From positions 1-17,689 of the forward strand of contig JAVVWR010000060.1 of assembly GCA_036652035.1 (NCBI GenBank): 17,689 nt of DNA, written 5' to 3'. Shown piece after piece: positions 1 through 6,354 of this stretch. Both the position numbers and the translations under genes were made by a program. The notes below the pieces were generated by a model, which was given only the letters and a program-made list of their open reading frames with translations, made no database searches and was not told where the DNA came from. The DNA is from JAEZVV01 sp036652035 (GTDB taxonomy: Bacteria > Pseudomonadota > Gammaproteobacteria > Burkholderiales > Burkholderiaceae_F). Positions within the stretch are counted from its first letter, which is position 1; each line of letters begins with the position of its first letter.

Positions 1-1290
1 GATCAGCCGCGCCACCGCGGCGGGCTGATCGTGATGAAGCTTATGGCCGGCGTCGACGCCAGCCTGGCTCCCACTCGGATCGCCCTGCGTGACGGCCTGC
101 CGGAGCTGAAGCCACCTGATCACGATTGACGCGGCCATGAGCGGCGCCCACGGCTGGAGCGAATGGCTGGCGGGCTCGTCACGCCGCTATGCCACGGTCG
201 ATGCCGACGAAAGCGCGCTGCTGATCCACACCAGCGGCACCACTGGCCCAGCCAAAGGTGGTTTGATCCCGCACCGCGCCCTGATCGGCAACCTGCCCGG
301 CTGTGTCGCCTCGCAGAACGGTTTTCCGCAAACGGGCGACGTGTTCTGAAGCCCGGCCGGCTGGGCCTGGACCGGCGGCCTGATGGACACCTTGCGGCCC
401 ACGCTTTACTTCGGCTTTCCGATCGTGGCTTACCGCGGCCGCTTCTTGCCCGAGGCCGCGCACCGCCTGATCGATCGCTGGCGAGTCACCAACACCTTGC
501 TCTTTCCCACCGCGCTCAAGCAGATGATGCGATCGCCCGTTTGGGCCGGGACCCAGGCCAGGACCACGCTGCGAACGATCATGAGCGCGGGCGAACCGGT
601 GGAGGCGGCCGTCTTCGCGTGGGCGCAAAACCGTCTGGAAATCACCATCAACGAGATGTTCGGCCAGACCGAGATGAACTACATCGTCGGCCATTGCGCT
701 GGCTGCTGGCCCGCCCGTGCCGGGTCGATGGGCCGGCCCCACCCCGGCCACCGGATGGCGCTAATCGACGAACAGGGGCGCGTCGGCAGCATGGGCGAAG
801 TCGCGCTCAACCGACGCGACATTCACGGCCACCCCGACCCGCTGCTCTTTCTCGGCTACTGGAAGCCGCCGACCGCGGGCGAGCGCAAGTTCAGTAGCGA
901 CGGGTGCCGCACCGGCGATCTGGCCCGCTGCGACGCCGATGGCCATCTCTGGCTTGAGGGCTGCGCCGACGACGTTTTCAAGAGCTCGGGCTACCGCATC
1001 GGCCCGGCCGAAATCGAGAACGGCCTGATCGGTCACCCCGCGGTCATCCATGCCGCGGTGATTGCCAAGCCCGACCCCAAGCGCGGCAACATCGTCAAAG
1101 CCGTTGTAGTGCTTGCCGCCGGCCACACGGCCCCAGCCTGGCTCGCAGCCAAATTGCAGGCGTACGTGAGCGTGCGCCTCTCGCTTTATGAATACCCCAA
1201 GGAGATCGAGTTCGTCGCCGAGCTGCCTATGACCACCACGGGAAAAATCCAACGACGCATGTTGCGCGAGCGCGAAATCGAGCAAGCGCC
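1..1290 (+). pseudogene. AMP-forming acyl-CoA synthetase (acetyl-/propionyl-CoA ligase-like), decayed and 5'-truncated by the window edge
   Basis: The translated pieces match an AMP-dependent acyl-CoA synthetase that would activate a carboxylic acid with ATP and CoA. Visible motifs are the P-loop-like HTSGTTGPAKG (about 230-262), NEMFGQTEMNY (A5 region, about 650-682), CRTGDLARCD (A7, about 907-936), the hinge region DDVFKSSGYRIGPAEIEN and the catalytic-lysine motif TTTGKIQRR near 1230-1258. The reading frame is broken twice. Frame 1 carries GLPELK up to about 114, then one extra C moves the reading to frame 2 (LITIDAAMSG). At 347-349 a TGA replaces the Trp expected in the family motif GDVFWSPADWAW; SPAGWAWTGGL follows directly in the same frame. 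The natural stop also seems lost, because the frame runs on past the family-like end (MLRERE, 1259-1276) into nadX. The true start lies outside the window. Seen: motifs and lesions. Inferred: non-functional gene. Sequencing error in one base remains possible, but two separate lesions argue against it. Confidence 0.85.
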
Positions 1291-1329
1291 CGCGAGCCAA
1301 GCGGGAGCACGGCTGGCGCCGCCTCACGT

Positions 1330-1353
1330 ACTCAAGCACTCAAGTACTCAAGC
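1330..1353. repeat. Three tandem 8-bp units (ACTCAAGY)
   Basis: ACTCAAGC, ACTCAAGT and ACTCAAGC follow each other without spacer at the junction between the decayed synthetase and the 3' end of nadX. The repeat overlaps the last codons and stop of nadX on the minus strand. Its position at the scar where the synthetase lost its stop codon suggests local slippage or a junction, but three short units may also be chance. Confidence 0.7.
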
Positions 1354-2149
1354 AACTGCGACGCGCCAGGATGTTGTGCAGCAAGCTGAACGCCGTCACC
1401 AGCGACGTCTTGGGCTTATCGGGCGAGGCGGCGTTGCAAAGCCGCAGATGCAGTTCGCCGGCCGCGCCGCTCGCCATCACTTCATGCACATTGCCGTCGA
1501 TGCTGGGATCGGCCACGAGTTCGACCCGGGTCCGGTCCAGACCCAACGTGCAGAGAGCCAGGCTGGCGGCCACATTCGCGTTCTTGGGAAAGTCGCGAGC
1601 GGCCTGGCGCGCGCTGCCGTTGAAAAAAACCGTCGCCTCACGCACGGCGGACAGATCGAGCCGGGTTTCGGCCAGCGTGCCGCTCCAGGCTTGCGGCGGC
1701 TTGCGCGAGCGCAGGCAAACCGCATCAAGGCCGGCGAGCTGCGCGGCCTGTAGATAGTCGAGTCCCGCCAAGCCACCCGAAGGCAGTACGAGCTGGCTGC
1801 CGCCAGCCCGAGCCGATTGTTCGAGTTCCTGGCGCAAAGCGTCGTCGGCCAAGGCGCCCACCGAGGCGAGCAGAAGGTCGTGTCCCGCGCGCAAGATGTC
1901 GGCGCCGTAGACCCGCACCGCCTCATGGCCAGCCGCCTCGACCACGAGATCGGGCTTTCGATTGAGGAGCTCGCTCAGACTTCTGACCTGAAGCTCGCGA
2001 TCGCCCTCGACCTGACGGCGAGCCAACACGCCAACCAGCAACACGCCTTGGTTGGCGCGTGCCTGCAGTTCACGAATCAGCACGCGCCCGATACCGCCGC
2101 GGCCGATCAGCGCGACCCGCAACGGCGCGCCGACATGGAGGTCTGTCAT
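1340..2149 (-). CDS. nadX: L-aspartate dehydrogenase
   Basis: Predicted NAD(P)-dependent L-aspartate dehydrogenase, which oxidises aspartate to iminoaspartate/oxaloacetate plus ammonia. It can feed NAD synthesis (iminoaspartate) or aspartate catabolism. From the chosen ATG the protein has 269 residues, the usual family length. An N-terminal Rossmann motif GRGGIGR is at about residues 16-22. The family-typical FPKNANVAASLAL is at about 187-199, DPSIDGNVHEV at about 213-223 with the conserved His at 222, and PKTSLVTAFSLL near the end. The frame is open 24 codons further upstream, but those residues do not resemble the family, and AAAGAGAT lies just before the chosen ATG. The gene runs convergently into the synthetase remnant and is last in a minus-strand group after a small hypothetical gene. 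The product family is clear; the in vivo direction and pathway are not shown by the sequence. Confidence 0.85.
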   Translation of the reverse strand: MTDLHVGAPLRVALIGRGGIGRVLIRELQARANQGVLLVGVLARRQVEGDRELQVRSLSELLNRKPDLVVEAAGHEAVRVYGADILRAGHDLLLASVGALADDALRQELEQSARAGGSQLVLPSGGLAGLDYLQAAQLAGLDAVCLRSRKPPQAWSGTLAETRLDLSAVREATVFFNGSARQAARDFPKNANVAASLALCTLGLDRTRVELVADPSIDGNVHEVMASGAAGELHLRLCNAASPDKPKTSLVTAFSLLHNILARRSCLST

Positions 2150-2167
2150 TGAATGATCTCTTTCGTC

Positions 2168-2187
2168 GCCAAGGCGGGGGCCTTGGC
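2168..2187. other. Perfect 8-bp hairpin in the nadX leader
   Basis: GCCAAGGC (2168-2175) and GCCTTGGC (2180-2187) are perfect inverted repeats around a four-base loop, GGGG on the plus strand. It lies between the end of the small hypothetical gene and the nadX start on the minus strand. No T-tract follows, so it is not a classical intrinsic terminator. It could be an mRNA-stabilising or rho-assisted structure. Confidence 0.5.
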
Positions 2188-2239
2188 CGGGCCATCCGCG
2201 CGCTGCCACCAGCCGGGCCACGCAAGCGCGATCAAGCCG

Positions 2240-2575
2240 TCAGCCTTCGCGCACGCCGGGACGGGTGACGGCGGCAGCGACAGCGTCGCGCAAGGCTTGC
2301 CCGCGCCCCTCGGGGCTGGCATCGATCAGACACGTGACCATCGAGGCCGGAATATCGCGGTAAGCGCGGCGGTCATGGTGCACGGTGACCTGGCGCCAGC
2401 CACGGTCGGTGAGCCAGCGCCAGAGCTCATCGCTCATGCCGGCCTGGACGGTCATGCGCACGTCATGCCGGGTGACCTTGGCGCCCAGTGCTGGGCGGGG
2501 GCCTGGAAATGGCAGCCCGCGGGGGCGGCGCACTCGAAACAAGGTACGAATCTGATCACGGATGATGCTGAACAC
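2240..2575 (-). CDS. Small conserved hypothetical protein
   Basis: A 111-residue protein of unknown function. I chose the GTG at 2573-2575 because AAAGGG lies five bases upstream and the resulting start, MFSIIRDQIRTLF, makes a sensible amphipathic N-terminus. An in-frame TTG at 2608 would add 11 residues that sit inside a hairpin. The N-terminal part is rich in Arg and Pro. A central stretch (TVQAGMSDELWRWLTDRGWR, then a DRRAYRDIP motif) resembles a short family I recall from Burkholderiales, without known function. There is no signal peptide or convincing membrane segment. It lies between the DUF455 gene and nadX on the same strand, about 90 bases from nadX. Real coding is supported by the ribosome site and the well-ordered composition; function is not. 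Confidence 0.6.
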   Translation of the reverse strand: MFSIIRDQIRTLFRVRRPRGLPFPGPRPALGAKVTRHDVRMTVQAGMSDELWRWLTDRGWRQVTVHHDRRAYRDIPASMVTCLIDASPEGRGQALRDAVAAAVTRPGVREG

Positions 2576-2595
2576 TGCTTCCCTTTCTGATGCCA

Positions 2596-2622
2596 CGGTC
2601 GGCGCCAAATTTGCGCCGACCG
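2596..2622. terminator. Perfect 10-bp GC-rich hairpin after the DUF455 gene
   Basis: CGGTCGGCGC (2596-2605) and GCGCCGACCG (2613-2622) form a perfect 10-bp stem with a seven-base loop (CAAATTT on the plus strand). It begins two bases after the TAA of the minus-strand DUF455 gene, where a terminator is expected. No U-tract follows in that direction, so termination would be weak or the hairpin may protect the 3' end. It also overlaps the alternative TTG start of the next gene. Confidence 0.5.
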
Positions 2623-2624
2623 GC

Positions 2625-3589
2625 TTACGTCGGGGGCGATGCTAACAGTCGCGCCTCGAGCAAGGCGTCGATGTCCGCCTCGTCAAAGCCGGCCGCGCGA
2701 CGCGCTTCGAGATTAAAAGGGCCACGCGGGCGCGGCGCGGCGTATTGCGTCACCAGGTCGCGATAGGTCGGCACAGGATCGAGCCCACGCGCCGCGCACA
2801 GGGTACGAAACCACCGGTTTCCCACCGCAACATGGCCGATCTCGTCGCGCAGGATCACATCGAGCGCCGCAGCGGATTCGAAATCGCGCGCGGCGACCAG
2901 CTTGGCCTTGACCGCGGGCGAAGCATCGAGCCCACNNNNNNNNNNNNNNNNNNNNNNNNNNNNNNNNNNNNNNNNNNNNNNNNNNNNNNNNNNNNNNNNN
3001 NNNNNNNNNNNNNNNNNNNNNNNNNNNNNNNNNNNAAATCGCGCGCGGCGACCAGCTTGGCCTTGACCGCGGGCGAAGCATCGAGCCCACGGGCCTCGAG
3101 CGTGCGCGGCACCAGGGCCATCCGCGCCAGAGCGTCGCCGGCCGTGGCGCACACCATGGTCCACAAACCGTCGTGGCCGTTGCAATCGCCATAGACGGCG
3201 CCATGCGCGGCCAGGCGCGCGGCGAGCAGTTCGAAGTGTTGAGCCTCCTCGTCGGCGACGCGCAGCCAGTCGTGGTAGTAGTCGGCCGGCAAACCCGAGA
3301 AACGCCAGATCGCGTCCAGCGCGAGGTTGATCGCATTGAATTCGATGTGGGCAATCGAATGGAGCAAGGCCACCCGCCCTTCGGGCGTGGCGGGCGAGCG
3401 CATCGGCACCTCCTTGGGCGGAACCAGCCGCGGCCGCGCGGGCCGCCCCGGCAAACCGGCGGGCTCGGCGATCAAGGCTTGCGGATCGAGCTCGGGCGCG
3501 GCAGCAGCCAGCGCATGCACCGCCTCGCACTTGGTCTCGGGGTTGGCGATCTGAAGCGCCGCCAGCGCGGCAAAGCGGAGTTCGGGCAT
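2625..3589 (-). CDS. DUF455 ferritin-like domain protein (split by an assembly gap)
   Basis: DUF455 proteins are ferritin-like helical bundles, related to diiron proteins, of unknown role. Read literally, the gene is broken by 100 N and its two halves are in different frames. The 55 bases before and after the N run are identical, so removing the gap plus one copy (155 bases in total) restores one continuous frame of 269 residues. In that protein the probable metal ligands are visible: Glu83 in HIEFNAIN, the EEAQH motif at about 114-118, and DEIGH at about 197-201. The ATG at 3587-3589 gives MPELRFAAL, a typical start, although no good ribosome site precedes it. The gene is divergent from the carbonic anhydrase-like gene. 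Family assignment is confident; calling it a pseudogene because of the gap would be wrong. Confidence 0.85.
2881..2935. repeat. Left copy of a 55-bp exact duplication at the gap edge
   Basis: These 55 bases are identical to 3036-3090. They end exactly where the N run begins. The identity ends exactly at the gap and the encoded protein makes sense only once, so this is best read as a contig-end overlap, not a biological repeat. Confidence 0.95.
2936..3035. other. 100-N assembly gap, probably artificial
   Basis: Exactly 100 N, a customary placeholder length for gaps of unknown size. It is flanked by identical 55-base ends, which implies that the true gap length is negative (an overlap). Confidence 0.97.
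3036..3090. repeat. Right copy of the 55-bp duplication
   Basis: Begins at the first base after the N run and is identical to 2881-2935. Sequence unique to the right-hand contig resumes at 3091. Fifty-five is a k-mer size used by common de Bruijn assemblers, which fits an unmerged contig end. Confidence 0.95.
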
Positions 3590-3654
3590 GGGTCAACGCG
3601 TAGAATCAGGATCGATTGTAGGCGCGCGCAAAGCCCTGCTCCGGAGGAGATTGA
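3590..3654. promoter_or_regulatory. Short divergent promoter region
   Basis: This 65-base spacer separates the divergent DUF455 and carbonic anhydrase-like genes. TAGAAT at 3601-3606 could be a -10 box for the plus strand. TACAAT (minus strand, 3615-3620) could be a -10 box for DUF455. I see no good -35 boxes. A strong GGAGGAG ribosome site precedes the plus-strand gene. Confidence 0.35.
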
Positions 3655-4179
3655 ATGGCGATTTATCAACTCGGTGACCGCGTTCCCGAGGTCCACGACA
3701 CGGCCTGGGTGTTTGAATCCGCCGCGATCATCGGTCACGTCAGGCTCGCCGCTGGCGCCAACATCTGGCCCGGCGTGACGATCCGCGGCGACAACGAATG
3801 GATCGAGGTCGGCGAAAACTCGAACGTTCAGGAAAACTGTGTCCTGCACACCGACCCCGGCTGCCCGCTCACCATCGGCGCCAACGTGACCGTCGGCCAC
3901 CAGGCGATGCTGCACGGCTGCACGATCGGTGACGGCAGCCTTATCGGAATCCAGGCCGTGGTCTTGAACGGCGCCAAAATCGGCCGCAACTGTCTGATCG
4001 GAGCGGGCGCCTTGATCACCGAAGGCAAGGAGATTCCGGACAATTCCCTGGTCGTGGGCAGCCCCGGCAAGGTGATCCGGACCCTCGACGAGGCCGCAAT
4101 CGCCCGCATGCACTTAAACACCGCCAACTACGTCGAGCGCGCGCGCGCCTGCCGCAGCGCCCTCCGGAGGATTGCCTGA
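3655..4179 (+). CDS. Gamma-class carbonic anhydrase-like hexapeptide-repeat protein
   Basis: A 174-residue left-handed beta-helix protein of the gamma carbonic anhydrase/YrdA/PaaY group. Such proteins form trimers with metal sites between subunits; some hydrate CO2, others act on thioesters or have no known activity. Imperfect hexapeptide repeats run from about residue 20 to 140. The three zinc-ligand histidines are present: His65 (VLHTD), His82 (VGHQA) and His87 (MLHGC), as is the structural IRGD at about 43-46. The start follows GGAGGAG at five-base spacing. The stop overlaps the hslO start (TGATG), implying translational coupling. The metal site looks complete, but the sequence alone cannot separate a true carbonic anhydrase from a relative, so no symbol is given. 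Confidence 0.9.
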   Translation: MAIYQLGDRVPEVHDTAWVFESAAIIGHVRLAAGANIWPGVTIRGDNEWIEVGENSNVQENCVLHTDPGCPLTIGANVTVGHQAMLHGCTIGDGSLIGIQAVVLNGAKIGRNCLIGAGALITEGKEIPDNSLVVGSPGKVIRTLDEAAIARMHLNTANYVERARACRSALRRIA

Positions 4180-5093
4180 TGAGCGACACCTTGCTCAAGT
4201 TCCTTTTCAAGACCGCGCCGGTGCGTGGCGAAATCGTCAACCTCGCCGATACCTGGCGCGAGATGACCGAGCACCACGCCTACCCGCCTGCGGTGACCCG
4301 CTTGCTGGGCGAAATGGTGGCTGCTGCGCCGCTGCTGGCGGCAACGATCAAGTTCAACGGCGCGCTGATTCTGCAAGTCCATGGCGACGGCCCGGTCAAG
4401 CTGATGGTCGTGGAGGTTCATCCCGACATGACGATCCGCGCCACCGCCAAGTTGCGCGACGACGTGTCGATCGCCGCTGACGCCAGCATGACCGAGCTGA
4501 TCAACGCGAGCGGCAAGGGCCGTTGCGCGATCACGCTCGACCCCAAGGACCGCCTCCCCGGCCAGCAGCCCTACCAGGGCGTGGTCTCGCTCGAGGGCGA
4601 GAGCATCGCCGCCGTGCTCGAAGCCTATATGCGCCAGAGCGAGCAGCTCGACACCCGCCTGTGGCTGACGGCTGACAACCGTGCTGCGGCCGGCATGTTG
4701 CTGCAGAAGATGCCGGGAACTGGCGGCACCTCGGCCGAAGCCGCCGACCCCGACGCTTGGAACCGGCTGCAAATCCTGGCTCAAACCGTCAAGCCCGAGG
4801 AGCTCAGTGCGCTCTCCCCCGCCGAAGTGATGCGGCGCCTTTTCTGGCAAGAAGATCCGCAGGCAAGCGACCCGGTGACACCGCGTTTTGCCTGCAGCTG
4901 CTCGCGTGAGCGGATCGGCAACATGCTCCAGTCGCTCGGCCGCGCCGAGGTTGATTCGATCATCGTCGAGCTCGGCGCGGTGCACGTCACCTGCGACTTC
5001 TGCAACCGCCAATACGAATTCGACGCGGTCGACGCCGAGCAGCTTTTTGCCGCCGGCAGCACGGCCCTGCCCAATACCGAACTGCGTCACTGA
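4179..5093 (+). CDS. hslO: Redox-regulated chaperone Hsp33
   Basis: Hsp33 is a cytosolic holdase chaperone switched on by oxidation. Its C-terminal cysteines release zinc and form disulfides, so it binds unfolding proteins during oxidative stress. The 304-residue protein has the full N-terminal domain starting MSDTLLKFLF and the two cysteine motifs of the redox switch: CSC at 239-241 and CDFC at 272-275. Length and motif spacing match the family. The ATG overlaps the TGA of the upstream carbonic anhydrase-like gene, so the two are probably one transcript. Nothing is missing or unusual. Confidence 0.96.
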   Translation: MSDTLLKFLFKTAPVRGEIVNLADTWREMTEHHAYPPAVTRLLGEMVAAAPLLAATIKFNGALILQVHGDGPVKLMVVEVHPDMTIRATAKLRDDVSIAADASMTELINASGKGRCAITLDPKDRLPGQQPYQGVVSLEGESIAAVLEAYMRQSEQLDTRLWLTADNRAAAGMLLQKMPGTGGTSAEAADPDAWNRLQILAQTVKPEELSALSPAEVMRRLFWQEDPQASDPVTPRFACSCSRERIGNMLQSLGRAEVDSIIVELGAVHVTCDFCNRQYEFDAVDAEQLFAAGSTALPNTELRH

Positions 5094-5118
5094 CCTGTCA
5101 GCCACCTGGAGCCCGCCG

Positions 5119-5463
5119 ATGCGCGCTGCTGCTGCCTTAACCAGTCTGCTGCTGGCCGCTTGCGCCAGCAGCGAACCCGCGCCCGGCTGGCAGCTCGGCC
5201 AGATCGATCGCATGAGCGCAGCGCAAGCCGCGCTTGCGCCACCCGTGATCCTCAGCCCGCAGCAAAAGGCCGCGCTGGATCGTCTTGATGTGCAAATCCT
5301 TGCCGACCAGGAACGCGCGGTGGCGCAACAGGCCTACGAGCGCGCGTTCAACCAGGCGATCTCGAACGGGTTCTTGGGCGTCGGTTACGGTGGCTGGGGC
5401 GGCTACCCCGGCTACTGGGGCCGACCTGGCTGGGCCGTAGGCTGGGGCTGGTATCCACGCTGA
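5119..5463 (+). CDS. Small Gly/Tyr/Trp-rich lipoprotein
   Basis: A 114-residue predicted lipoprotein of unknown function. The short signal peptide MRAAAALTSLLLAAC ends in a lipobox (LAAC, lipidated Cys15), followed by Ala and Ser at positions +1 and +2, so outer-membrane sorting is expected. The middle (about 35-80) is helical and Gln/Ala-rich. The tail is strikingly rich in Gly, Tyr and Trp (YGGWGGYPGYWGRPGW and onward), a composition seen in surface or cell-wall-associated proteins. GGAG lies seven bases before the ATG, which supports this start within a longer open frame. It begins 25 bases after hslO and is probably co-transcribed. I do not recognise a named family. Confidence 0.75.
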   Translation: MRAAAALTSLLLAACASSEPAPGWQLGQIDRMSAAQAALAPPVILSPQQKAALDRLDVQILADQERAVAQQAYERAFNQAISNGFLGVGYGGWGGYPGYWGRPGWAVGWGWYPR

Positions 5464-5547
5464 GCGCGATGCTCTGCTCCAAGGCCCGCCCACCTGCGCG
5501 ACAACCCTAGGCGCGTTTTCGGCAGGCAAGACCTACCATAGTGAAAC

Positions 5548-5575
5548 AACGCGTCACTGACGCGTTTGTCTTTTT
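5548..5575 (+). terminator. Intrinsic terminator / rnk leader hairpin
   Basis: AACGCGT (5548-5554) and ACGCGTT (5560-5566) form a seven-bp stem with a CACTG loop, followed by a T-rich tract ending in TTTTT (5571-5575). It fits termination of the carbonic anhydrase-hslO-lipoprotein transcript. Only 37 bases remain before rnk, so it may also act as a leader attenuator for rnk. Confidence 0.7.
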
Positions 5576-5612
5576 GGCGCGCGCGCCGCACACGACAGTC
5601 GAGGAGACTTCC

Positions 5613-6026
5613 ATGGGCAAGCATCCCAGCATCACAATTTCCAGCCTGGACTACGAAAGACTGTCCGAGCTCTTGGCCAGCCAGCCCAACAAGAACACCG
5701 CGGCCATCGCCACTCTGCAGAGCGAACTCGATCGCGCGCATGTGGTGGAACCCGCGGAGATGCCGCCGGATGTAGTGAGCATGAATTCGCGCGTGAGTTT
5801 CGCCATGGAGCCGGGCGACAAGCGCTTCGAGATGGAACTGGTCTACCCGCGCGACGCCGACGGCAGCGTGCAACGCATCTCGGTGCTGGCACCGGTCGGT
5901 GCGGCTTTACTCGGGCTGTCGGTGGGGCAGCGAATCGAATGGCCCGCACCCGACGGAAAGTCGATCACGGTGCGCATTCTTGAGGTCACATACCAGCCCG
6001 AGCGGGCCGGCGTCTTGCACCGCTAA
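5613..6026 (+). CDS. rnk: Regulator of nucleoside diphosphate kinase (GreA/GreB-related)
   Basis: Rnk is a small RNA-polymerase-binding protein related to GreA/GreB by its C-terminal FKBP-like domain; in gammaproteobacteria it affects nucleoside diphosphate kinase levels and alginate. The 137-residue protein matches the family throughout: ITISSLDYERL at the N-terminus, EMPPDVVSMNSRV at about 49-61, and the hallmark VLAPVGAALLGLSVGQ before the C-terminal EVTYQPERAG. The chosen ATG follows AGGAG at a spacing of eight; an upstream GTG would start inside the terminator hairpin. The N-terminal coiled coil is short, as in Rnk and unlike GreA, so anti-pause cleavage activity is not expected. Its TAA overlaps the stop of convergent ftsB. 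Confidence 0.93.
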   Translation: MGKHPSITISSLDYERLSELLASQPNKNTAAIATLQSELDRAHVVEPAEMPPDVVSMNSRVSFAMEPGDKRFEMELVYPRDADGSVQRISVLAPVGAALLGLSVGQRIEWPAPDGKSITVRILEVTYQPERAGVLHR

Positions 6027-6334
6027 GGCGCAGCAGCAGCAGCAGCGGCGGGAGTGGCCGGTGCGGCGGCACTGAAGCGGAACAAGACTTCATCGTCGCG
6101 CACCATGTTGAGTTCGCCGCGTGCGCGCTCTTCAATCGCCTCGCGGCCTTCGCGCAAGCTGGCGACTTCGGCCGCCAGTTCGGCGTTGCGGGCAGCCAGC
6201 CCGGCATTGACCGCGCGCTGCGCCAGAACCTGGCGATCGAGTTCTCGCACGCGCAGCCAGCCGCCCTTGCCAAACCAGAGCGGATACTGGATGGCAAGGA
6301 CAAGCACGGCCAGGGCAATTACCAGCGCGCGCAT
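6023..6334 (-). CDS. ftsB: Cell division protein FtsB
   Basis: FtsB is a bitopic inner-membrane protein that joins FtsL and FtsQ in the divisome and helps activate septal peptidoglycan synthesis. The 103-residue protein has one N-terminal membrane segment (residues about 4-19), then a basic stretch and a periplasmic coiled coil (about 30-75) with the conserved end of the DivIC/FtsB domain (ARGELNMVRDDEVLFRF). The tail is an unusual Ala/Pro run, PATPAAAAAAAP, partly coded by four GCT codons in a row. It lies 20 bases downstream of eno, the usual position in Beta- and Gammaproteobacteria. The stop codon shares bases with that of rnk on the other strand. Confidence 0.93.
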   Translation of the reverse strand: MRALVIALAVLVLAIQYPLWFGKGGWLRVRELDRQVLAQRAVNAGLAARNAELAAEVASLREGREAIEERARGELNMVRDDEVLFRFSAAAPATPAAAAAAAP

Positions 6335-6354
6335 CGGCGCAGACCCCGCGCGAT

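Noticed and set aside
1..30. Inverted repeat GATCAGCC / GGCTGATC with a 14-base spacer at the window start
   Set aside because: It lies inside the pseudogene coding region, has a GC-rich interior without a T-tract, and such repeats are expected by chance at this GC content.
347..349. TGA read as tryptophan (recoding) in the synthetase
   Set aside because: Other genes in the window use TGA as a stop (for example hslO and scoA), and the same synthetase has a separate frameshift, so decay is the simpler reading.
2881..3090. The 55-bp duplication as an insertion-element or target-site repeat
   Set aside because: The identity ends exactly at both edges of a 100-N placeholder, and the protein is intact with a single copy, which points to an assembly artefact.
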